Notes under the pieces: model-generated
The model's database searches: none
What the model was told of the DNA's origin: nothing
Seen by the model: only the letters and a program-made list of their open reading frames with translations
Translations under genes and position numbers: made by a program
Shown here: piece after piece, positions 1 to 10,603 of the stretch
Layout: the number at the start of each line of letters is the position of its first letter
Numbering within the stretch: the stretch's first letter is position 1
NCBI RefSeq assembly: GCF_011305535.1
Contig: NZ_CP049905.1
Coordinates: forward strand, 434,001 to 498,000
Direction of reading: 5' to 3'
DNA: 64,000 bases
Source: Diaphorobacter sp. HDW4B
GTDB taxonomy: Bacteria > Pseudomonadota > Gammaproteobacteria > Burkholderiales > Burkholderiaceae_C

Positions 1-2072
1 TCGACCTCGGTGCCCGCCGCCTTGCGCTGCGCGCGCGGGGCATGGCGCGTGAGCAGCAGGTGATCAAGCTCGGTCAGATGCGCCTCCCAACCGGGCTCGA
101 CCACCGTGGTCGCGTTCTTTTCGGCGATGATCACCGGACCGTGTACGCGGTCACCTGCGCGCATGTCCTCGCGCACGACAAGCGCCGCGTCGTGCCATGC
201 AGGCTCGCCCGACACGCCCACGGTGAACACGCGCACCGTGTCGCATCGTGGCACATCGCGCGCTGGCTGCTCTGGCGTTCGCGTCTCGGATGCGCTTTCG
301 CCCGCAACGACCAGTTCCACCGACACCGCTTCCACCACCAACGCGCGGCCTTGCATGAGGAACGAGAAGCGCTGCCTGTATGCGCGCTCGAACGCGGCCG
401 TCATTTCGTCCAGCGTGCCGAGCGGAATCACCAGCGCCGAGTCCGCGCCTTCATAACGCACATGCGCACGGCGCAGCACCTGCGACTGGCTGGTTGTCAG
501 ACCACGCTCCGACAACTCGGCGCTGGCAACACTTTCCAGCTCGTTCAGGGTCTGCTCGATCTGCGGCACGTTTTCCGCCGACAGTCGCAACTCCAGCGCT
601 TTCTCGCGCATCACGTTCTGGTCTGCGAGCCCCATGCCATACGCGGACAACACGCCCGCAAGCGGATGGATCAGCACCTTCTCCATCCCCAGCGCATCCG
701 CCACCAGACACGCATGCTGCCCACCCGCGCCGCCAAAGCACTGCAGCGTGTAGCGCGTGACGTCGTAGCCACGCGCCACGGAAATCTTCTTGATCGCATT
801 CGCCATCTGCTGCACGGCGATTTCGATGTAGCCGTGTGCGACGGATTCCGGCGCACGGCCCAACTGCGATGCGACCTCATCGAACTTGTGCTTCACCACA
901 GCAGCATCAAGGCTCTGATCCGCCGAATGTCCAAACACATGCGGGAAGAACTGCGGCTGCAGCTTGCCGACCATGACGTTCGCATCCGTGACTGCCAGCG
1001 GTCCACCGCGCCGATAACTCGCGGGACCGGGGTTCGCACCCGCGCTCTCCGGCCCGACGCGAAAACGCGCTCCGTCGAACGCGAGAATCGAGCCGCCACC
1101 GGATGCCACCGTGTGGATGCTCATCATCGGAGCACGCATGCGAACACCTGCGACTTGCGTTTCGAACTCGCGCTCGAATTCACCCGCGAAGTGGCTCACG
1201 TCGGTCGAGGTGCCACCCATGTCGAAGCCGATCACGCGCTGCTGACCGGCAATCTGCGCGGTGCGCGCCATGCCGACGATGCCGCCCGCCGGGCCCGACA
1301 GAATCGCATCCTTGCCCTGAAAGCGATGCGCGTGCGCGAGGCCGCCCGACGACTGCATGAAGTACAGCGGCACGCCCGGCAACTCGGCCTCGACCTGCTC
1401 GACATAGCGCCGCAGAATCGGCGAGAGATACGCATCGACCACGGTGGTGTCGCCACGGCTCACGAACTTCATGAGCGGGCTCGTGCCATGCGATGTGCTG
1501 ATCTGCGTGAAGCCTGCAGCCTTGGCTAGGTCGGCGGCGATCTGCTCATGCTCGGTATAGCGCCAGCCATGCATGAACACGATGGCCACACTGCGCAGCC
1601 CCGCGTCGTGCGCAGCCCACAGGCGCTCGCGCAGATGCTCCTTGTCCAGCACTTCGATCACTTCGCCGTTGGCCGACATGCGTTCCTGCGCTTCGATCAC
1701 GCGGCTGTACAGAAGCTCCGGCAGCACGATGCGTCGGTCGAACAGGCGCGGGCGATTCTGATAAGCGATGCGCAAGGCATCCCGAAAACCACGCGTGGTG
1801 ATCAGCAGCGTGGGCTCGCCCTTGCGCTCCAGCAGCGCGTTGGTGGCCACGGTCGTGCCCATCTTCACGCACTCGACCAGATCGGCAGGAACGGCTTCTG
1901 TGCCCTTCAAACCCAGCAGATGGCGAATGCCCGCCACCGCCGCATCGCGGTATTGCTCCGGGTTCTCCGACAGCAACTTGTGCGTGACGATTTCGCCATT
2001 CGGCTTGCGCCCCACCACGTCGGTGAACGTACCACCACGATCCACCCAGAACTGCCAGCGTTGACTTGTCAT
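1..2072 (-). CDS. 5-oxoprolinase / N-methylhydantoinase A-type protein (3' end outside window)
   Basis: The reading frame is open from an ATG at 2072 to the window edge, giving the first 690 residues. The start [20 protein letters not shown] carries the phosphate-binding motif of the hydantoinase A/oxoprolinase ATPase fold. SGPAGGIVG and [12 protein letters not shown] follow at roughly residues 260–290, and [11 protein letters not shown] and GGAGGQHA later. The family hydrolyses 5-oxo-L-proline to glutamate, or hydantoins, with ATP in the cytosol. A single-chain oxoprolinase is about 1200 residues, so a HyuB-type half may follow beyond position 1, or HyuB may be a separate gene; this cannot be decided here. 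Family assignment is firm, substrate is not. Confidence 0.85.
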   Translation of the reverse strand, partial: MTSQRWQFWVDRGGTFTDVVGRKPNGEIVTHKLLSENPEQYRDAAVAGIRHLLGLKGTEAVPADLVECVKMGTTVATNALLERKGEPTLLITTRGFRDALRIAYQNRPRLFDRRIVLPELLYSRVIEAQERMSANGEVIEVLDKEHLRERLWAAHDAGLRSVAIVFMHGWRYTEHEQIAADLAKAAGFTQISTSHGTSPLMKFVSRGDTTVVDAYLSPILRRYVEQVEAELPGVPLYFMQSSGGLAHAHRFQGKDAILSGPAGGIVGMARTAQIAGQQRVIGFDMGGTSTDVSHFAGEFEREFETQVAGVRMRAPMMSIHTVASGGGSILAFDGARFRVGPESAGANPGPASYRRGGPLAVTDANVMVGKLQPQFFPHVFGHSADQSLDAAVVKHKFDEVASQLGRAPESVAHGYIEIAVQQMANAIKKISVARGYDVTRYTLQCFGGAGGQHACLVADALGMEKVLIHPLAGVLSAYGMGLADQNVMREKALELRLSAENVPQIEQTLNELESVASAELSERGLTTSQSQVLRRAHVRYEGADSALVIPLGTLDEMTAAFERAYRQRFSFLMQGRALVVEAVSVELVVAGESASETRTPEQPARDVPRCDTVRVFTVGVSGEPAWHDAALVVREDMRAGDRVHGPVIIAEKNATTVVEPGWEAHLTELDHLLLTRHAPRAQRKAAGTEV

Positions 2073-2193
2073 CTTGTGCTTTCGGCGCAGCGTTGAGGGC
2101 GCCGTCAAAGGTCATGATGCGCACCATTGTCCATTGAAGTGACGACGATGCAAGCCGCGCCAGGTTCGCTCGGCTTCTCTCTACAATGGCTGC

Positions 2194-2583
2194 ATGCTGA
2201 TTCAAGTTCTAGCCATCTGCGTGGGCGCGTGCTTTGGCGCGCTCGCGCGCTGGGGCCTTGGGCTCTGGCTGAGCACCGGGGCCGGTCTGCCCTGGGGCAC
2301 TCTTGCCGCCAACATCATCGGCGGCTATCTCATCGGCGTGTGCGTCGGCATCTTTCAGGCGCTGCCGCAGCTCGATCCGGTCTGGCGTCTTGCACTGGTC
2401 ACCGGGTTTCTCGGCGCACTCACCACGTTCTCCAGCTTTTCCGCCGAAGTCATCGCCATGCTGCAAGACCAGCGCTTCGGTCAGGCGCTTGGCTGGTGCG
2501 CGATTCACCTGCTGGGCTCGCTGTGCATGACCTGGCTTGGTTTACAAAGTATTGGAATGATTTGGCCTACTGCGCGCGCGTGA
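2194..2583 (+). CDS. crcB: Fluoride ion exporter CrcB/Fluc
   Basis: The 129-residue hydrophobic protein has about four membrane segments and the family landmarks GTLAANIIGGYLIG near residues 35–48 and TTFSSFSAEV near 75–85. Fluc proteins are dual-topology homodimeric fluoride channels of the inner membrane that relieve fluoride toxicity. Length matches the usual 120–130 residues. It is divergent from the oxoprolinase gene, 121 bases away. I looked for a fluoride riboswitch in that gap and did not see one. Confidence 0.92.
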   Translation: MLIQVLAICVGACFGALARWGLGLWLSTGAGLPWGTLAANIIGGYLIGVCVGIFQALPQLDPVWRLALVTGFLGALTTFSSFSAEVIAMLQDQRFGQALGWCAIHLLGSLCMTWLGLQSIGMIWPTARA

Positions 2584-2672
2584 ATCATTGAGTGCCTTGT
2601 TTCTGCTCTATCCTCACGAATACCAACAACGCAGTTCGTTCACAGCAGACTGATCTCACGAAGTACGAATCC

Positions 2673-3536
2673 ATGGAAGCCAACACCAATCTGAACGACC
2701 GCCGCCTGGCAGACGCCTGGGCTGAAATCAACAACTTCGCCGTGTCTGGCAATCCGCTCGAAGCCGATGCTTACCGCCTCGCTTTTGCAGATCCCGAATT
2801 CATGCTGCGCCGCGAAACGCGTGGCATCCGTTTCCAGCTCGAACTGCTCAAGCCCGACCTCGACATGGCGGCGCTCGGCGTGGAGCACACCGTCGTCGTC
2901 TACGGCAGCGCACGCATGCTCTCGCCCGAAGACGCCGAGCAGCAACTCGCAGCCGCCGAATCCAGCGGCGATGCCGAGCGCATCGTGCGCGGCAAGCTCG
3001 CGGTGAAGAACGCGCGCTACTATGACCTCGCCCGCCAGTTCGCACGTATCGTGGCCGAATACGGCAAGACCTGCCCGGACAAGGAACGCGTCTACGTCTG
3101 CACCGGCGGCGGCCCCGGCATCATGGAAGCGGCCAACCGCGGCGCGCACGATGCGGGCGCACTCAACGTGGGCCTGAACATCACGCTGCCGCACGAGCAA
3201 AGCGGCAACAAGTACATCTCGCCCGAGTTGTGCTTCAAGTTCCACTACTTTGCGCTGCGCAAGATGCACTTTCTCATGCGCGCCAAGGCACTCGTGGCCT
3301 TCCCCGGCGGCTTCGGCACGCTCGACGAGCTGTTCGAAGTGCTCACGCTCGTGCAGACCGGCAAGGCCAAGGCGCTGCCCATCATTCTGTTCGGCAGCGA
3401 GTTCTGGAAGAAGCTGATCAACTTCGACGCACTGGTCGAGCAGGGCACGATTTCGGCCAGCGACCTGAAGCTGTTCAAGTACGTGGACGATCCCGCCGAA
3501 GCCTGGCAGATCATCAAGGACTTCTACAAGCTGTGA
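2673..3536 (+). CDS. LOG-family (lysine decarboxylase-like) nucleotide phosphoribohydrolase
   Basis: Translation from ATG 2673 gives 287 residues beginning MEANTNLNDRRL. An upstream in-frame start at 2592 would add 27 residues without family character, so 2673 is preferred, although no strong ribosome binding site precedes it. The Rossmann-like LOG domain is complete: VYVCTGGGPGIMEAANRGA (nucleotide/phosphate site) and AFPGGFGTLDELFE (the PGGxGTxxE signature with catalytic Glu). Members cleave nucleoside 5'-monophosphates such as cytokinin ribotides or AMP; most bacterial homologues were once misnamed lysine decarboxylases. The physiological substrate is unknown. Confidence 0.88.
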   Translation: MEANTNLNDRRLADAWAEINNFAVSGNPLEADAYRLAFADPEFMLRRETRGIRFQLELLKPDLDMAALGVEHTVVVYGSARMLSPEDAEQQLAAAESSGDAERIVRGKLAVKNARYYDLARQFARIVAEYGKTCPDKERVYVCTGGGPGIMEAANRGAHDAGALNVGLNITLPHEQSGNKYISPELCFKFHYFALRKMHFLMRAKALVAFPGGFGTLDELFEVLTLVQTGKAKALPIILFGSEFWKKLINFDALVEQGTISASDLKLFKYVDDPAEAWQIIKDFYKL

Positions 3537-3589
3537 TGTGATTCACCGGCGCGCGAATGCACAGCGCGCTGGTGTTCATGGGCTCGATC

Positions 3590-5299
3590 TCAGAACGAAG
3601 TCCAGTCGTCAGTCGCCCGCTGTTGCCTGCCCGCCTGATGCGCAAGCACCGGCTTCGGTTTCGTGTTGGGCTGCAGACTCGCAGATCGGTAGGCGGCGGG
3701 CTGCAGCCGTTGTGCCGATGCGGACGAGCGGGACACATGCGCCACGTCCGCTCTCTCGTGTTCCGAACCCAGCTTGAACGTGGCCACCAGTTGCGTGAGC
3801 GCGCTGGCCTGTTGGCTCAGGCTTGATGCCGCTGCCGCGCTTTCTTCCACCAAGGCTGCGTTCTGCTGCGTCACCTGATCGAGCTGCGCCACGGCGTCGC
3901 TGATCAGCGTGATGCCCTCGCTCTGCTCTTTGCTGGCCGAGCTGATCTCGCCCACCAGCACCGCCACGTCGCGCACCTGGGTGATGATGGAGTTGATGGT
4001 CTGGGTCGCCTCGTTCACCAGTTCGGCACCGTCGTTCACATCGGCAACGCTCTGGCTGATCAGCGTGTTGATCTCCTTGGCGGCCTCGGCGCTGCGCCCG
4101 GCCAATGAACGCACCTCGCTCGCCACCACGGCAAAGCCACGGCCCTGCTCGCCCGCACGGGCCGCTTCCACGGCGGCGTTCAGCGCAAGGATGTTGGTCT
4201 GGAACGCGATGGAGTTGATGACATCGATGATGTCCGCAATCCGGGCCGAGCTGCCGGAGATGTTGCTCATGGTCTGATTCACGCGCTGCATGGCCTCGCC
4301 GCCATCGGCTGCGGTGACGGAGGCGGTCGAGGCGAGCTTGGTCGCCTGCGTGGCGTTGAACGAGTTCTGGCGCACGGTGGCTGTCAGTTCTTCCATCGAC
4401 GCAGCGGTTTCCAGCAGATTGCTGGCCTGCTCCTCGGTGCGTTGCGACAGGTCCTGACTGCCAGCGGCGATCTGGGTCGAGCCCGTCATCACCGACTCGC
4501 TGCCTTCGCGAATGCGCTGCACGATCTGCGCGAGGTTCACGTTCATGGTGCTGAGCGCGCGCAGCAAACGGCCCACCTCGTCCTGGCTGCTCACGTCGAT
4601 TCGGCCCGACAGATCGCCCTTGGCCACCAGTTCGGCCACCTGCACGGCATGGTCGAGGCTGGATGTGATCTTGCGGATGAGCAGAAACGCCGCCGCAATG
4701 CAGACGATGAGCGCCAACGCCAGCGCGGCCGCAATCGCCCGCATCACCGCCTCCATGGCGGCTACGGAGTCATCCGACGTCTGCTTGCCGTTGACGAGCT
4801 GCATGTCGGAGATGTTGTCCAGCCCCCTGAGAATCGGCAGCATCAGCGGATCGAGCGTGGACTCCTTCAGCGCCGCAGCTTCGTGCACCTGCCCGGCCCG
4901 CAGCCGGTCGATCACCTTGGAGATGACCGGATTGGCCTGCTGGACCATCGGCTGAATCCTGTTGACCTCGTCCTGCTCGTTGCCGAACAGCTTGGTCTGC
5001 AGGAACGCATTCCAGCTCTTGTTAGCACGCTCCTGCCCTTCGGCGATCAGCCGGGCCGCTTCACTCGGGCTGATGGCGTTGGCGATGGCGCGGTCCAGCG
5101 AAATCAGCACGCCGTTGTTGTAGCCCGACGCCACTTCGGACATCTGCCGCAGCGGCAGCACCTGATTTTCATAGACGCTGGAGATGCCCTGATTGGCGAC
5201 ATACAGCCGCTGGAACAGAACCCCCGACACAATGGTCAACACTGAGAGCAGGCCGATGACGAGCAGCCACAGCCGACTTTTGATGGATAGATGGGTCAT
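3590..5299 (-). CDS. Methyl-accepting chemotaxis protein with C-terminal CheR/CheB-docking pentapeptide
   Basis: This 569-residue transmembrane chemoreceptor has TM1 at about residues 10–32, a periplasmic four-helix-bundle-type sensor region to about 185, TM2 at about 186–208 and a HAMP segment ([20 protein letters not shown]). A signalling helical hairpin follows with the invariant tip sequence near [20 protein letters not shown]. After the methylation helices a flexible, Ala/Gln/Ser-rich linker of about 50 residues ends in DDWTSF. The terminal DWTSF fits the xWxxF tether that recruits CheR/CheB in high-abundance receptors. The ligand is not predictable. The gene stands alone, without nearby che genes. 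Confidence 0.93.
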   Translation of the reverse strand: MTHLSIKSRLWLLVIGLLSVLTIVSGVLFQRLYVANQGISSVYENQVLPLRQMSEVASGYNNGVLISLDRAIANAISPSEAARLIAEGQERANKSWNAFLQTKLFGNEQDEVNRIQPMVQQANPVISKVIDRLRAGQVHEAAALKESTLDPLMLPILRGLDNISDMQLVNGKQTSDDSVAAMEAVMRAIAAALALALIVCIAAAFLLIRKITSSLDHAVQVAELVAKGDLSGRIDVSSQDEVGRLLRALSTMNVNLAQIVQRIREGSESVMTGSTQIAAGSQDLSQRTEEQASNLLETAASMEELTATVRQNSFNATQATKLASTASVTAADGGEAMQRVNQTMSNISGSSARIADIIDVINSIAFQTNILALNAAVEAARAGEQGRGFAVVASEVRSLAGRSAEAAKEINTLISQSVADVNDGAELVNEATQTINSIITQVRDVAVLVGEISSASKEQSEGITLISDAVAQLDQVTQQNAALVEESAAAASSLSQQASALTQLVATFKLGSEHERADVAHVSRSSASAQRLQPAAYRSASLQPNTKPKPVLAHQAGRQQRATDDWTSF

Positions 5300-5435
5300 A
5301 GATCGCAGTGCAGAGAGAGTCGATCGGATTTACAAGAATAGCGTCAATATACAACTTGCAACTTTTAGCCTAAAGCAAGCGGGGCCGGTCGTCCATCGAC
5401 AAAGTCCCTATCGGCCGCCGATTCGGCGTGCTGAC

Positions 5436-6620
5436 TCAATGCGGCTGCTCGGGCAATTCCATGCTGCGCATCTGCCACGCAATGCGCGAGCCGCCGCCTA
5501 CCGCCGCACCCACGATCCAGAACAGCCCCGCCACGCCCACCAGCGCCCCGGCGTAGCCAAAGATCACCGGCATCAACACGCTGGAGCCGTTGATCGCCAT
5601 GAGCCGCAGGCCCAACGCTTCGCCATGTCGCGCGGGCGGCGTGAGCTGGTGGAGCATGCTCATGATCATCGGCTGCACCGAGCCCAGCGCCAGCCCCAGC
5701 AGCACCGAGCAGGTGCCGAGCAGAACGGCGGTCGGCATCAGCGGATAGACCGCAAACAACAGCGCCGTGATCAGCATCGCCGTACAGAGCACCGTGGCCT
5801 CCTTCAGGCGCTCCGCGATGAAGGGCATGAGCACCCGAATTGCGGCGGCAGCCAAGGCGAACGAGCCCAGAATCGTACCGATCACCGAGGCCGACAGGCC
5901 GCGTTCATGACCGAGCAGCGGCACGACGAAGGTGTGCACGTCCCAGCAGGAAGACAGCAGCCAGTTGAGAATCAGCAGGCGGCGAAAGTTGGGCTCCTTG
6001 AGCAGATCCCAGGCCTTCTGGCGCTTGCCGTTGTCGGCCGCAATCACGGGAGGCATCTCCTGCGTGCGGCGCACCCACAGCCATGTGAGCAACGCCATCA
6101 CCATCATCATCACGAAGGCGGCGCGGTAACCCTCGGTGCTGCCCTCGGTTTTTCCGGCGTGATCGATCAGCAGCCCCGCAAAGAACGGGCCGATGAAGTT
6201 CGACACCGCAGGTCCGATCGCCAACCAACTGAACACCTGACGCAACTGCGTCGCATCATGCGCCGCACGCCCCACATGGCGCTGCAGCGCAATCGTGGCC
6301 GTGCCCGTCGCCGCGCCCGTGCAGAGCGCCGCAAAACACAGCACCGGAAAAACGGGAAACAGCGCTGCCGCGCCCGTGCCGATGGCAGCGACGATCACCG
6401 CATATTTCACCGGGCGCTTGAGGCCATGGCGATCCGCATAGCGGCCTGCTGGCAAGGCCAGAAACACCTGCGTCAATGCAAACAGCGCGAGCAGCAAGCC
6501 AACGGCCACGGCGCTGTAACCCTCGCGCAGCGCAAGCAGTGGCGCGGCCATGCGCATGCCGGTCATGCTGGCGTGAATGCAGATCTGTCCAGCGATCAGG
6601 CGCGCGAGGGCAGTGTTCAT
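5436..6620 (-). CDS. MFS transporter
   Basis: A roughly 394-residue, 12-helix major facilitator protein. Loop 2–3 carries the family motif as LPAGRYADRHGLKRP, and a central cytoplasmic loop (about residues 195–215) separates the two six-helix halves. The start at 6620 follows the rmuC stop by one base with a good GAGGGCGAG ribosome binding site; an alternative start at 6650 would overlap rmuC by 29 bases. Close packing suggests co-transcription with rmuC. Substrate unknown; an efflux role is plausible but not shown. Confidence 0.88.
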   Translation of the reverse strand: MNTALARLIAGQICIHASMTGMRMAAPLLALREGYSAVAVGLLLALFALTQVFLALPAGRYADRHGLKRPVKYAVIVAAIGTGAAALFPVFPVLCFAALCTGAATGTATIALQRHVGRAAHDATQLRQVFSWLAIGPAVSNFIGPFFAGLLIDHAGKTEGSTEGYRAAFVMMMVMALLTWLWVRRTQEMPPVIAADNGKRQKAWDLLKEPNFRRLLILNWLLSSCWDVHTFVVPLLGHERGLSASVIGTILGSFALAAAAIRVLMPFIAERLKEATVLCTAMLITALLFAVYPLMPTAVLLGTCSVLLGLALGSVQPMIMSMLHQLTPPARHGEALGLRLMAINGSSVLMPVIFGYAGALVGVAGLFWIVGAAVGGGSRIAWQMRSMELPEQPH

Positions 6621-6621
6621 C

Positions 6622-8037
6622 TCACTCGCCCTCACCTTCATCGCGCTCATCGTCGGCGATCAGCAGATCGCCCGATGCGGAAGGTGGTGGCAAGGATTCG
6701 GCAGCGTCACCCGCACCCGGCGAAGGCAGCTCCTGCACCGCACGCAGCTTGCGTTGGATGGCGCGGGTGCGTACATCGACCTGATCGAACTTGCGCGCAG
6801 CCGCTTCGATGGACTTGCGCGTGGCATCGACCACGGTGCCGAAGTTCTGGAACTCGGTCTTCACCTGCCCCAGCACGGCCCAGACCTCGGACGAGCGTTT
6901 TTCGATCGCCAGTGTCTTGAACCCCATCTGCAGACTGTTGAGCATGGCGGCCAGATTGGCCGGGCCGGTGATCATCACGCGGCATTCGTTCTGCACGGCC
7001 TCGACCAGCCCGGGCCTGCGCATCACCTCGGCGAACAGGCCTTCGGTCGGCAGATACAGCACCGCGAAATCGGTGGTGTACGGAGGCGCAACGTATTTGC
7101 TGAAGATCTTCTTGGCTTCGAGCCGGATCGAGGTCTCGAACGCGTTGCCCGCCGCAATCATCGCGATGCGGTCCGCCGCATCCGAGGCATCGAGCAGCCG
7201 CTGGTAATGCTCCACCGGATACTTGGAATCGATGGGCAGCCACACCGGTTCCTCGTCCTTCTTGCCCGGCAGGCGAATCGCGAATTCGACCAGTTCATCA
7301 CTGCCCGGAATCGTCTTCACGTTCTTGGCGTATTGATCGGGCGACAGCACGTTGTCGATGATCGCGCCAAGCTGCATCTCGCCCCAGGTGCCGCGCGATT
7401 TCACATTGGTCATCACGCGCTTCAAGTCGCCCACACTGCCCGCGAGCGTCTGCATCTCGCCCAGGCCCTTGTGCACCTGTTCGAGCCGCTCGCTCACCAG
7501 CTTGAACGATTCGCCCAGACGCTGCTCCAGCGTCGCGTGCAGCTTTTCATCGACCGTGCGGCGCATCTCTTCGAGCTTGGCCGAGTTGTCGGTCTGCATG
7601 GCGCCAAGCCGCTCGTTGAGCGTGCTGCGCATGCCACCCGACAGGGTCTCAAAGCGCTGCGCGAAAGCCGAATCCAGCAGCGCAAGCCGCTGGTCCAGCT
7701 TGTTCTCGAACGAGCCCAGCGACACCTGCAATTCGCTGCGGCTGATGCGCGCCTCATTCACGGCCAAGGCCAGCCGTTCCTCCACCGAATCGCGCACGCC
7801 ATCAAGCGCATCCTGCGAGGTCTCGGAGAACGCACGCAGATGCAGCGCCATGCCATTCATCGCACCGTCGTTCTTGGCCACGGCAAGCTGTGTGGCCTGC
7901 GACATGGCTTCGAGCGCCTGCAGCCGCTGCTGCAACTCGGGCGTGATCTCCACGCGCGGGCGGCGCACGAGCACCACCACGAGCAGCACGATCACCAGAA
8001 TCAACAGAACGAAGATGGCAATGGTTTCAACGGTCAT
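6622..8037 (-). CDS. rmuC: DNA recombination protein RmuC
   Basis: The 471-residue protein has an N-terminal membrane anchor (IAIFVLLILVIVLLVVVLV), a long coiled coil to about residue 200, and the conserved RmuC nuclease-fold domain (SRGTWGEMQLGAIIDNVL, LPIDSKYPVEHYQRLLDA, YLPTEGLFAEVMRRPG, ITGPANLAAMLNSLQMGF). RmuC limits recombination at inverted repeats, and its domain belongs to the PD-(D/E)XK superfamily. The chosen start is ATG 8037; a TTG lies immediately upstream. Its C-terminus is acidic (ADDERDEGEGE) and abuts the MFS gene. Confidence 0.93.
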   Translation of the reverse strand: MTVETIAIFVLLILVIVLLVVVLVRRPRVEITPELQQRLQALEAMSQATQLAVAKNDGAMNGMALHLRAFSETSQDALDGVRDSVEERLALAVNEARISRSELQVSLGSFENKLDQRLALLDSAFAQRFETLSGGMRSTLNERLGAMQTDNSAKLEEMRRTVDEKLHATLEQRLGESFKLVSERLEQVHKGLGEMQTLAGSVGDLKRVMTNVKSRGTWGEMQLGAIIDNVLSPDQYAKNVKTIPGSDELVEFAIRLPGKKDEEPVWLPIDSKYPVEHYQRLLDASDAADRIAMIAAGNAFETSIRLEAKKIFSKYVAPPYTTDFAVLYLPTEGLFAEVMRRPGLVEAVQNECRVMITGPANLAAMLNSLQMGFKTLAIEKRSSEVWAVLGQVKTEFQNFGTVVDATRKSIEAAARKFDQVDVRTRAIQRKLRAVQELPSPGAGDAAESLPPPSASGDLLIADDERDEGEGE

Positions 8038-8067
8038 CAAAATCCAGAATCAAAACGCAGCAAGGGA

Positions 8068-9048
8068 TCAACGCGCGACAGGCTGGTTCACCGGCGTGAT
8101 GGGCGCGCGGCCTTCCAAAAAGGCAATCAGATTGTCAGCCGCCAGGTTGCTCATCTTCAAGCGCGTCTTCACCGTCGCGCTGGCAATGTGCGGCGTGAGC
8201 ACCACATTCGGCACCTGCAGCAGGCCGGGATAGACCGACGGTTCGCCCTCGAACACATCCAGCCCCGCGCCTGCAATGCGCTTGTCGATCAGCGCCTCGG
8301 CCAGCGCCGCATCGTCGACGATGCCGCCGCGCGCGATGTTGATCAGCGTGGCGGTGGGTTTCATCTTTGCCAACTCAGCCGCGCCAATCGCGTGATGCGA
8401 TTCAGGCGAGTACGGCAGCACCAGCACGAGGTGATCGGCCTGCGCGAGCAGCTCATCCTTGCTCACGTAGCTTGCCTTGCATTCGGCTTCGAGTTCGGGC
8501 GTCAGCTTGGAGCGGTTGTGATAAATCACGTTCATGCCAAAGCCATGCGCGCCGCGTTTGGCAATGCCCTGCCCGATGCGGCCCATGCCCAGAATGCCCA
8601 GCGTGCTGCCATGCACTTCGGCACCGGCAAACATGTCGTAGCTCCAGCGCGTCCACTTGCCTGCACGCAGGTAGTGCTCGCTCTCGGTCACGCGGCGGGC
8701 CGTGGCCATCAGCAACGCAAAACCGAAATCGGCTGTGGTCTCGGTCAGCACATCGGGCGTGTTGGTGCCGAGCACGCCTGCCGCCGTCATCGCTGCCACG
8801 TCGAAGTTGTTGTAGCCCACCGTCATGTTGGAGACGATCTTCAGCTTGGGGCAAGCCGCCAGCAATGCCGCGTTGATCGGTTGCGTGCCGGTGGTCAGCG
8901 CGCCGTCCTTGTCTTTCAGGCGCTCAAGGAGTTCGGCATCCGTCCAGAGCACGTCAGCCTGATTGGATTCGACTTCGAAGTGCTGCGACAGTCGCTCGAT
9001 CACTTCCGGGAAAATTTGGCGGGCGACCAGAATGCGTGGCTTGCTCAT
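8068..9048 (-). CDS. D-2-hydroxyacid dehydrogenase (glyoxylate/hydroxypyruvate reductase GhrB-like)
   Basis: The 326-residue protein has the NAD(P)-binding GMGRIGQ loop around residues 150–157 and the D-isomer-specific 2-hydroxyacid dehydrogenase catalytic triad: Arg in NIARGGIVDD, Glu in DVFEGEP and His in TPHIASAT. Enzymes of this type reduce glyoxylate to glycolate and hydroxypyruvate to D-glycerate in the cytosol. Length and spacing are normal. It follows the antiporter gene on the same strand with a 61-base gap. Confidence 0.9.
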   Translation of the reverse strand: MSKPRILVARQIFPEVIERLSQHFEVESNQADVLWTDAELLERLKDKDGALTTGTQPINAALLAACPKLKIVSNMTVGYNNFDVAAMTAAGVLGTNTPDVLTETTADFGFALLMATARRVTESEHYLRAGKWTRWSYDMFAGAEVHGSTLGILGMGRIGQGIAKRGAHGFGMNVIYHNRSKLTPELEAECKASYVSKDELLAQADHLVLVLPYSPESHHAIGAAELAKMKPTATLINIARGGIVDDAALAEALIDKRIAGAGLDVFEGEPSVYPGLLQVPNVVLTPHIASATVKTRLKMSNLAADNLIAFLEGRAPITPVNQPVAR

Positions 9049-9109
9049 GACTCGGGGATACCTTTCTTGTCTCTTTGACTTGTAGTGATGATGAAATGAA
9101 AAACGCGGC

Positions 9110-10543
9110 TCAGCGGAACCAGATTAACGTCATGATGACGAACAACGGAATCAGCACGCAGCCCGACCAGGCCATGTAGCCGAAAAAGCTCGGCATCTTC
9201 ACGCCACGATCTTCGGCGATGGCCTTGACCATCATGTTCGGCGCATTGCCGATGTACGTGTTCGCACCCATGAAGACGGCACCGGCGGAGATGGCAGCCA
9301 GGGTGGGTGCGAGCGTGGTCATCAGCACGGCCGGATCTCCGCCCGCCGTGTTGAAGAACACCAGATAGGTGGGCGCGTTGTCGAGGAAGGAACTCAAGGC
9401 ACCCGCTGCCCAGAAATACATCGCCGGGTCGGGCGAGCCATCGGGCCGCGTCACCGCCGAGACGATGGCACCGAACGGGCCGTTCACGCCCGCCTTGAGC
9501 ATGGCAATCACCGGGATGATGGTCAGGAAAATGCCTGCAAACAGCTTGGCGACTTCCTGCATGGGGCCCCAACTGAACTGGTTCTTTTCGTGCACAAGCT
9601 TGGGCGTGACCTGCAACGAGACGATGGCGACCACGATCAGGCCGATGTCACGCACCAACCCCGGCAGGCCCACATGCGCACCCGCAATGACCCATTGCAC
9701 ATCAGACTTCCACATGCCGCTCATGAGCACCAGTGCAACGATCGCCAAGAGCAGCACGAAGTTGCCCTTGCCCTCGAAGCCAATGCCTTGTGGGCCGGTG
9801 TTGTCGGGCGTCGGATCTTCGCGGCGCATTTCACCGCTGCGGCCAAAGAACCAGGAGTCGAGGAAATAGAAGATGACCAGCAGCACGCCGACGAGGAACA
9901 GCGTCTCGGTGAAGATGTGCTGCACCGTCCAGAAGAAAGTCACACCCTTCAGAAAGCCGAGGAACAGCGGCGGATCACCCAGCGGCGTGAGCGAGCCCCC
10001 CGCGTTCGACACGATGAAGATGAAGAACACCACCACATGCGCCATGTGCTTGCGGTGGTCGTTGGCGCGGATCAGCGGGCGGATCAGCAGCATCGATGCG
10101 CCGGTCGTTCCCATGAAGCTGGCCAACACCGCGCCGATGGCGAGGATGGCCGTGTTGAGCCCCGGCGAGCCGTGCAGATTGCCGCGAATGTAGATGCCAC
10201 CCGCCACCGTGAACAGCGCGGTCAGCAGAATCACGAACGGAATGTATTCGGCCACCAGTGCGTGGATGAAACTCACGCCCGCAGCCGGCGGGCCGAAGGT
10301 GATCGCAAATGGAACGAGAAACGCCAGCGCCCAACCCGCAGCCACCTTGCCGAAATGGTGGTGCCAGAAGCTCGGCAGAAACAACGGCATCAACGCAATC
10401 GACAGCAGAATGCCCGCGAACGGCACGCCCCACAGCACGGACAGCGCGCTGCCGTCGATCTCTGCAGCATTGGCGGCCATTGGCAACGCCCAGATCGCCC
10501 CAGCCATCGCGCGCGACCACTTCGCTCTTGTCTCCAAAATCAC
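9110..10543 (-). CDS. Sodium:proton antiporter, CitMHS/NhaD-like ion transporter superfamily
   Basis: An integral membrane protein of up to 477 residues with about 11–12 helices. Two equivalent loops characteristic of this fold are visible: SNAGGSLTPLGDPPLFLGF and later DNAPTYLVFFNTA plus GANTYIGNAPNMM, which form the ion/substrate-binding hairpins. The frame starts with GTG 10543; a later ATG at 10508 (MAGAIWALP) is an alternative start, since the segment before AANAAEID looks like a cleavable or first membrane segment. Likely exchanges Na+ for H+ across the inner membrane; specificity is inferred from family only. Confidence 0.82.
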   Translation of the reverse strand: MILETRAKWSRAMAGAIWALPMAANAAEIDGSALSVLWGVPFAGILLSIALMPLFLPSFWHHHFGKVAAGWALAFLVPFAITFGPPAAGVSFIHALVAEYIPFVILLTALFTVAGGIYIRGNLHGSPGLNTAILAIGAVLASFMGTTGASMLLIRPLIRANDHRKHMAHVVVFFIFIVSNAGGSLTPLGDPPLFLGFLKGVTFFWTVQHIFTETLFLVGVLLVIFYFLDSWFFGRSGEMRREDPTPDNTGPQGIGFEGKGNFVLLLAIVALVLMSGMWKSDVQWVIAGAHVGLPGLVRDIGLIVVAIVSLQVTPKLVHEKNQFSWGPMQEVAKLFAGIFLTIIPVIAMLKAGVNGPFGAIVSAVTRPDGSPDPAMYFWAAGALSSFLDNAPTYLVFFNTAGGDPAVLMTTLAPTLAAISAGAVFMGANTYIGNAPNMMVKAIAEDRGVKMPSFFGYMAWSGCVLIPLFVIMTLIWFR

Positions 10544-10603
10544 CTTCCTTGTCGTTGATGCGCGAAGCCCGACTCATCCAGCCCGCGCACGTTCACGTTC
10601 ATC

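Noticed and set aside
42-1529. 495-codon open frame on the plus strand
   Set aside because: It is antisense to the oxoprolinase gene and rich in His/Arg with no recognisable domain, as expected for a shadow frame in high-GC DNA.
2073-2193. Possible fluoride riboswitch before crcB
   Set aside because: The conserved GAUGG and UGAUG-type segments and pseudoknot of that class are not visible.
6577-9078. 833-codon open frame on the plus strand
   Set aside because: Antisense to rmuC and the hydroxyacid dehydrogenase, both clear genes; low-complexity His/Arg/Gln composition.
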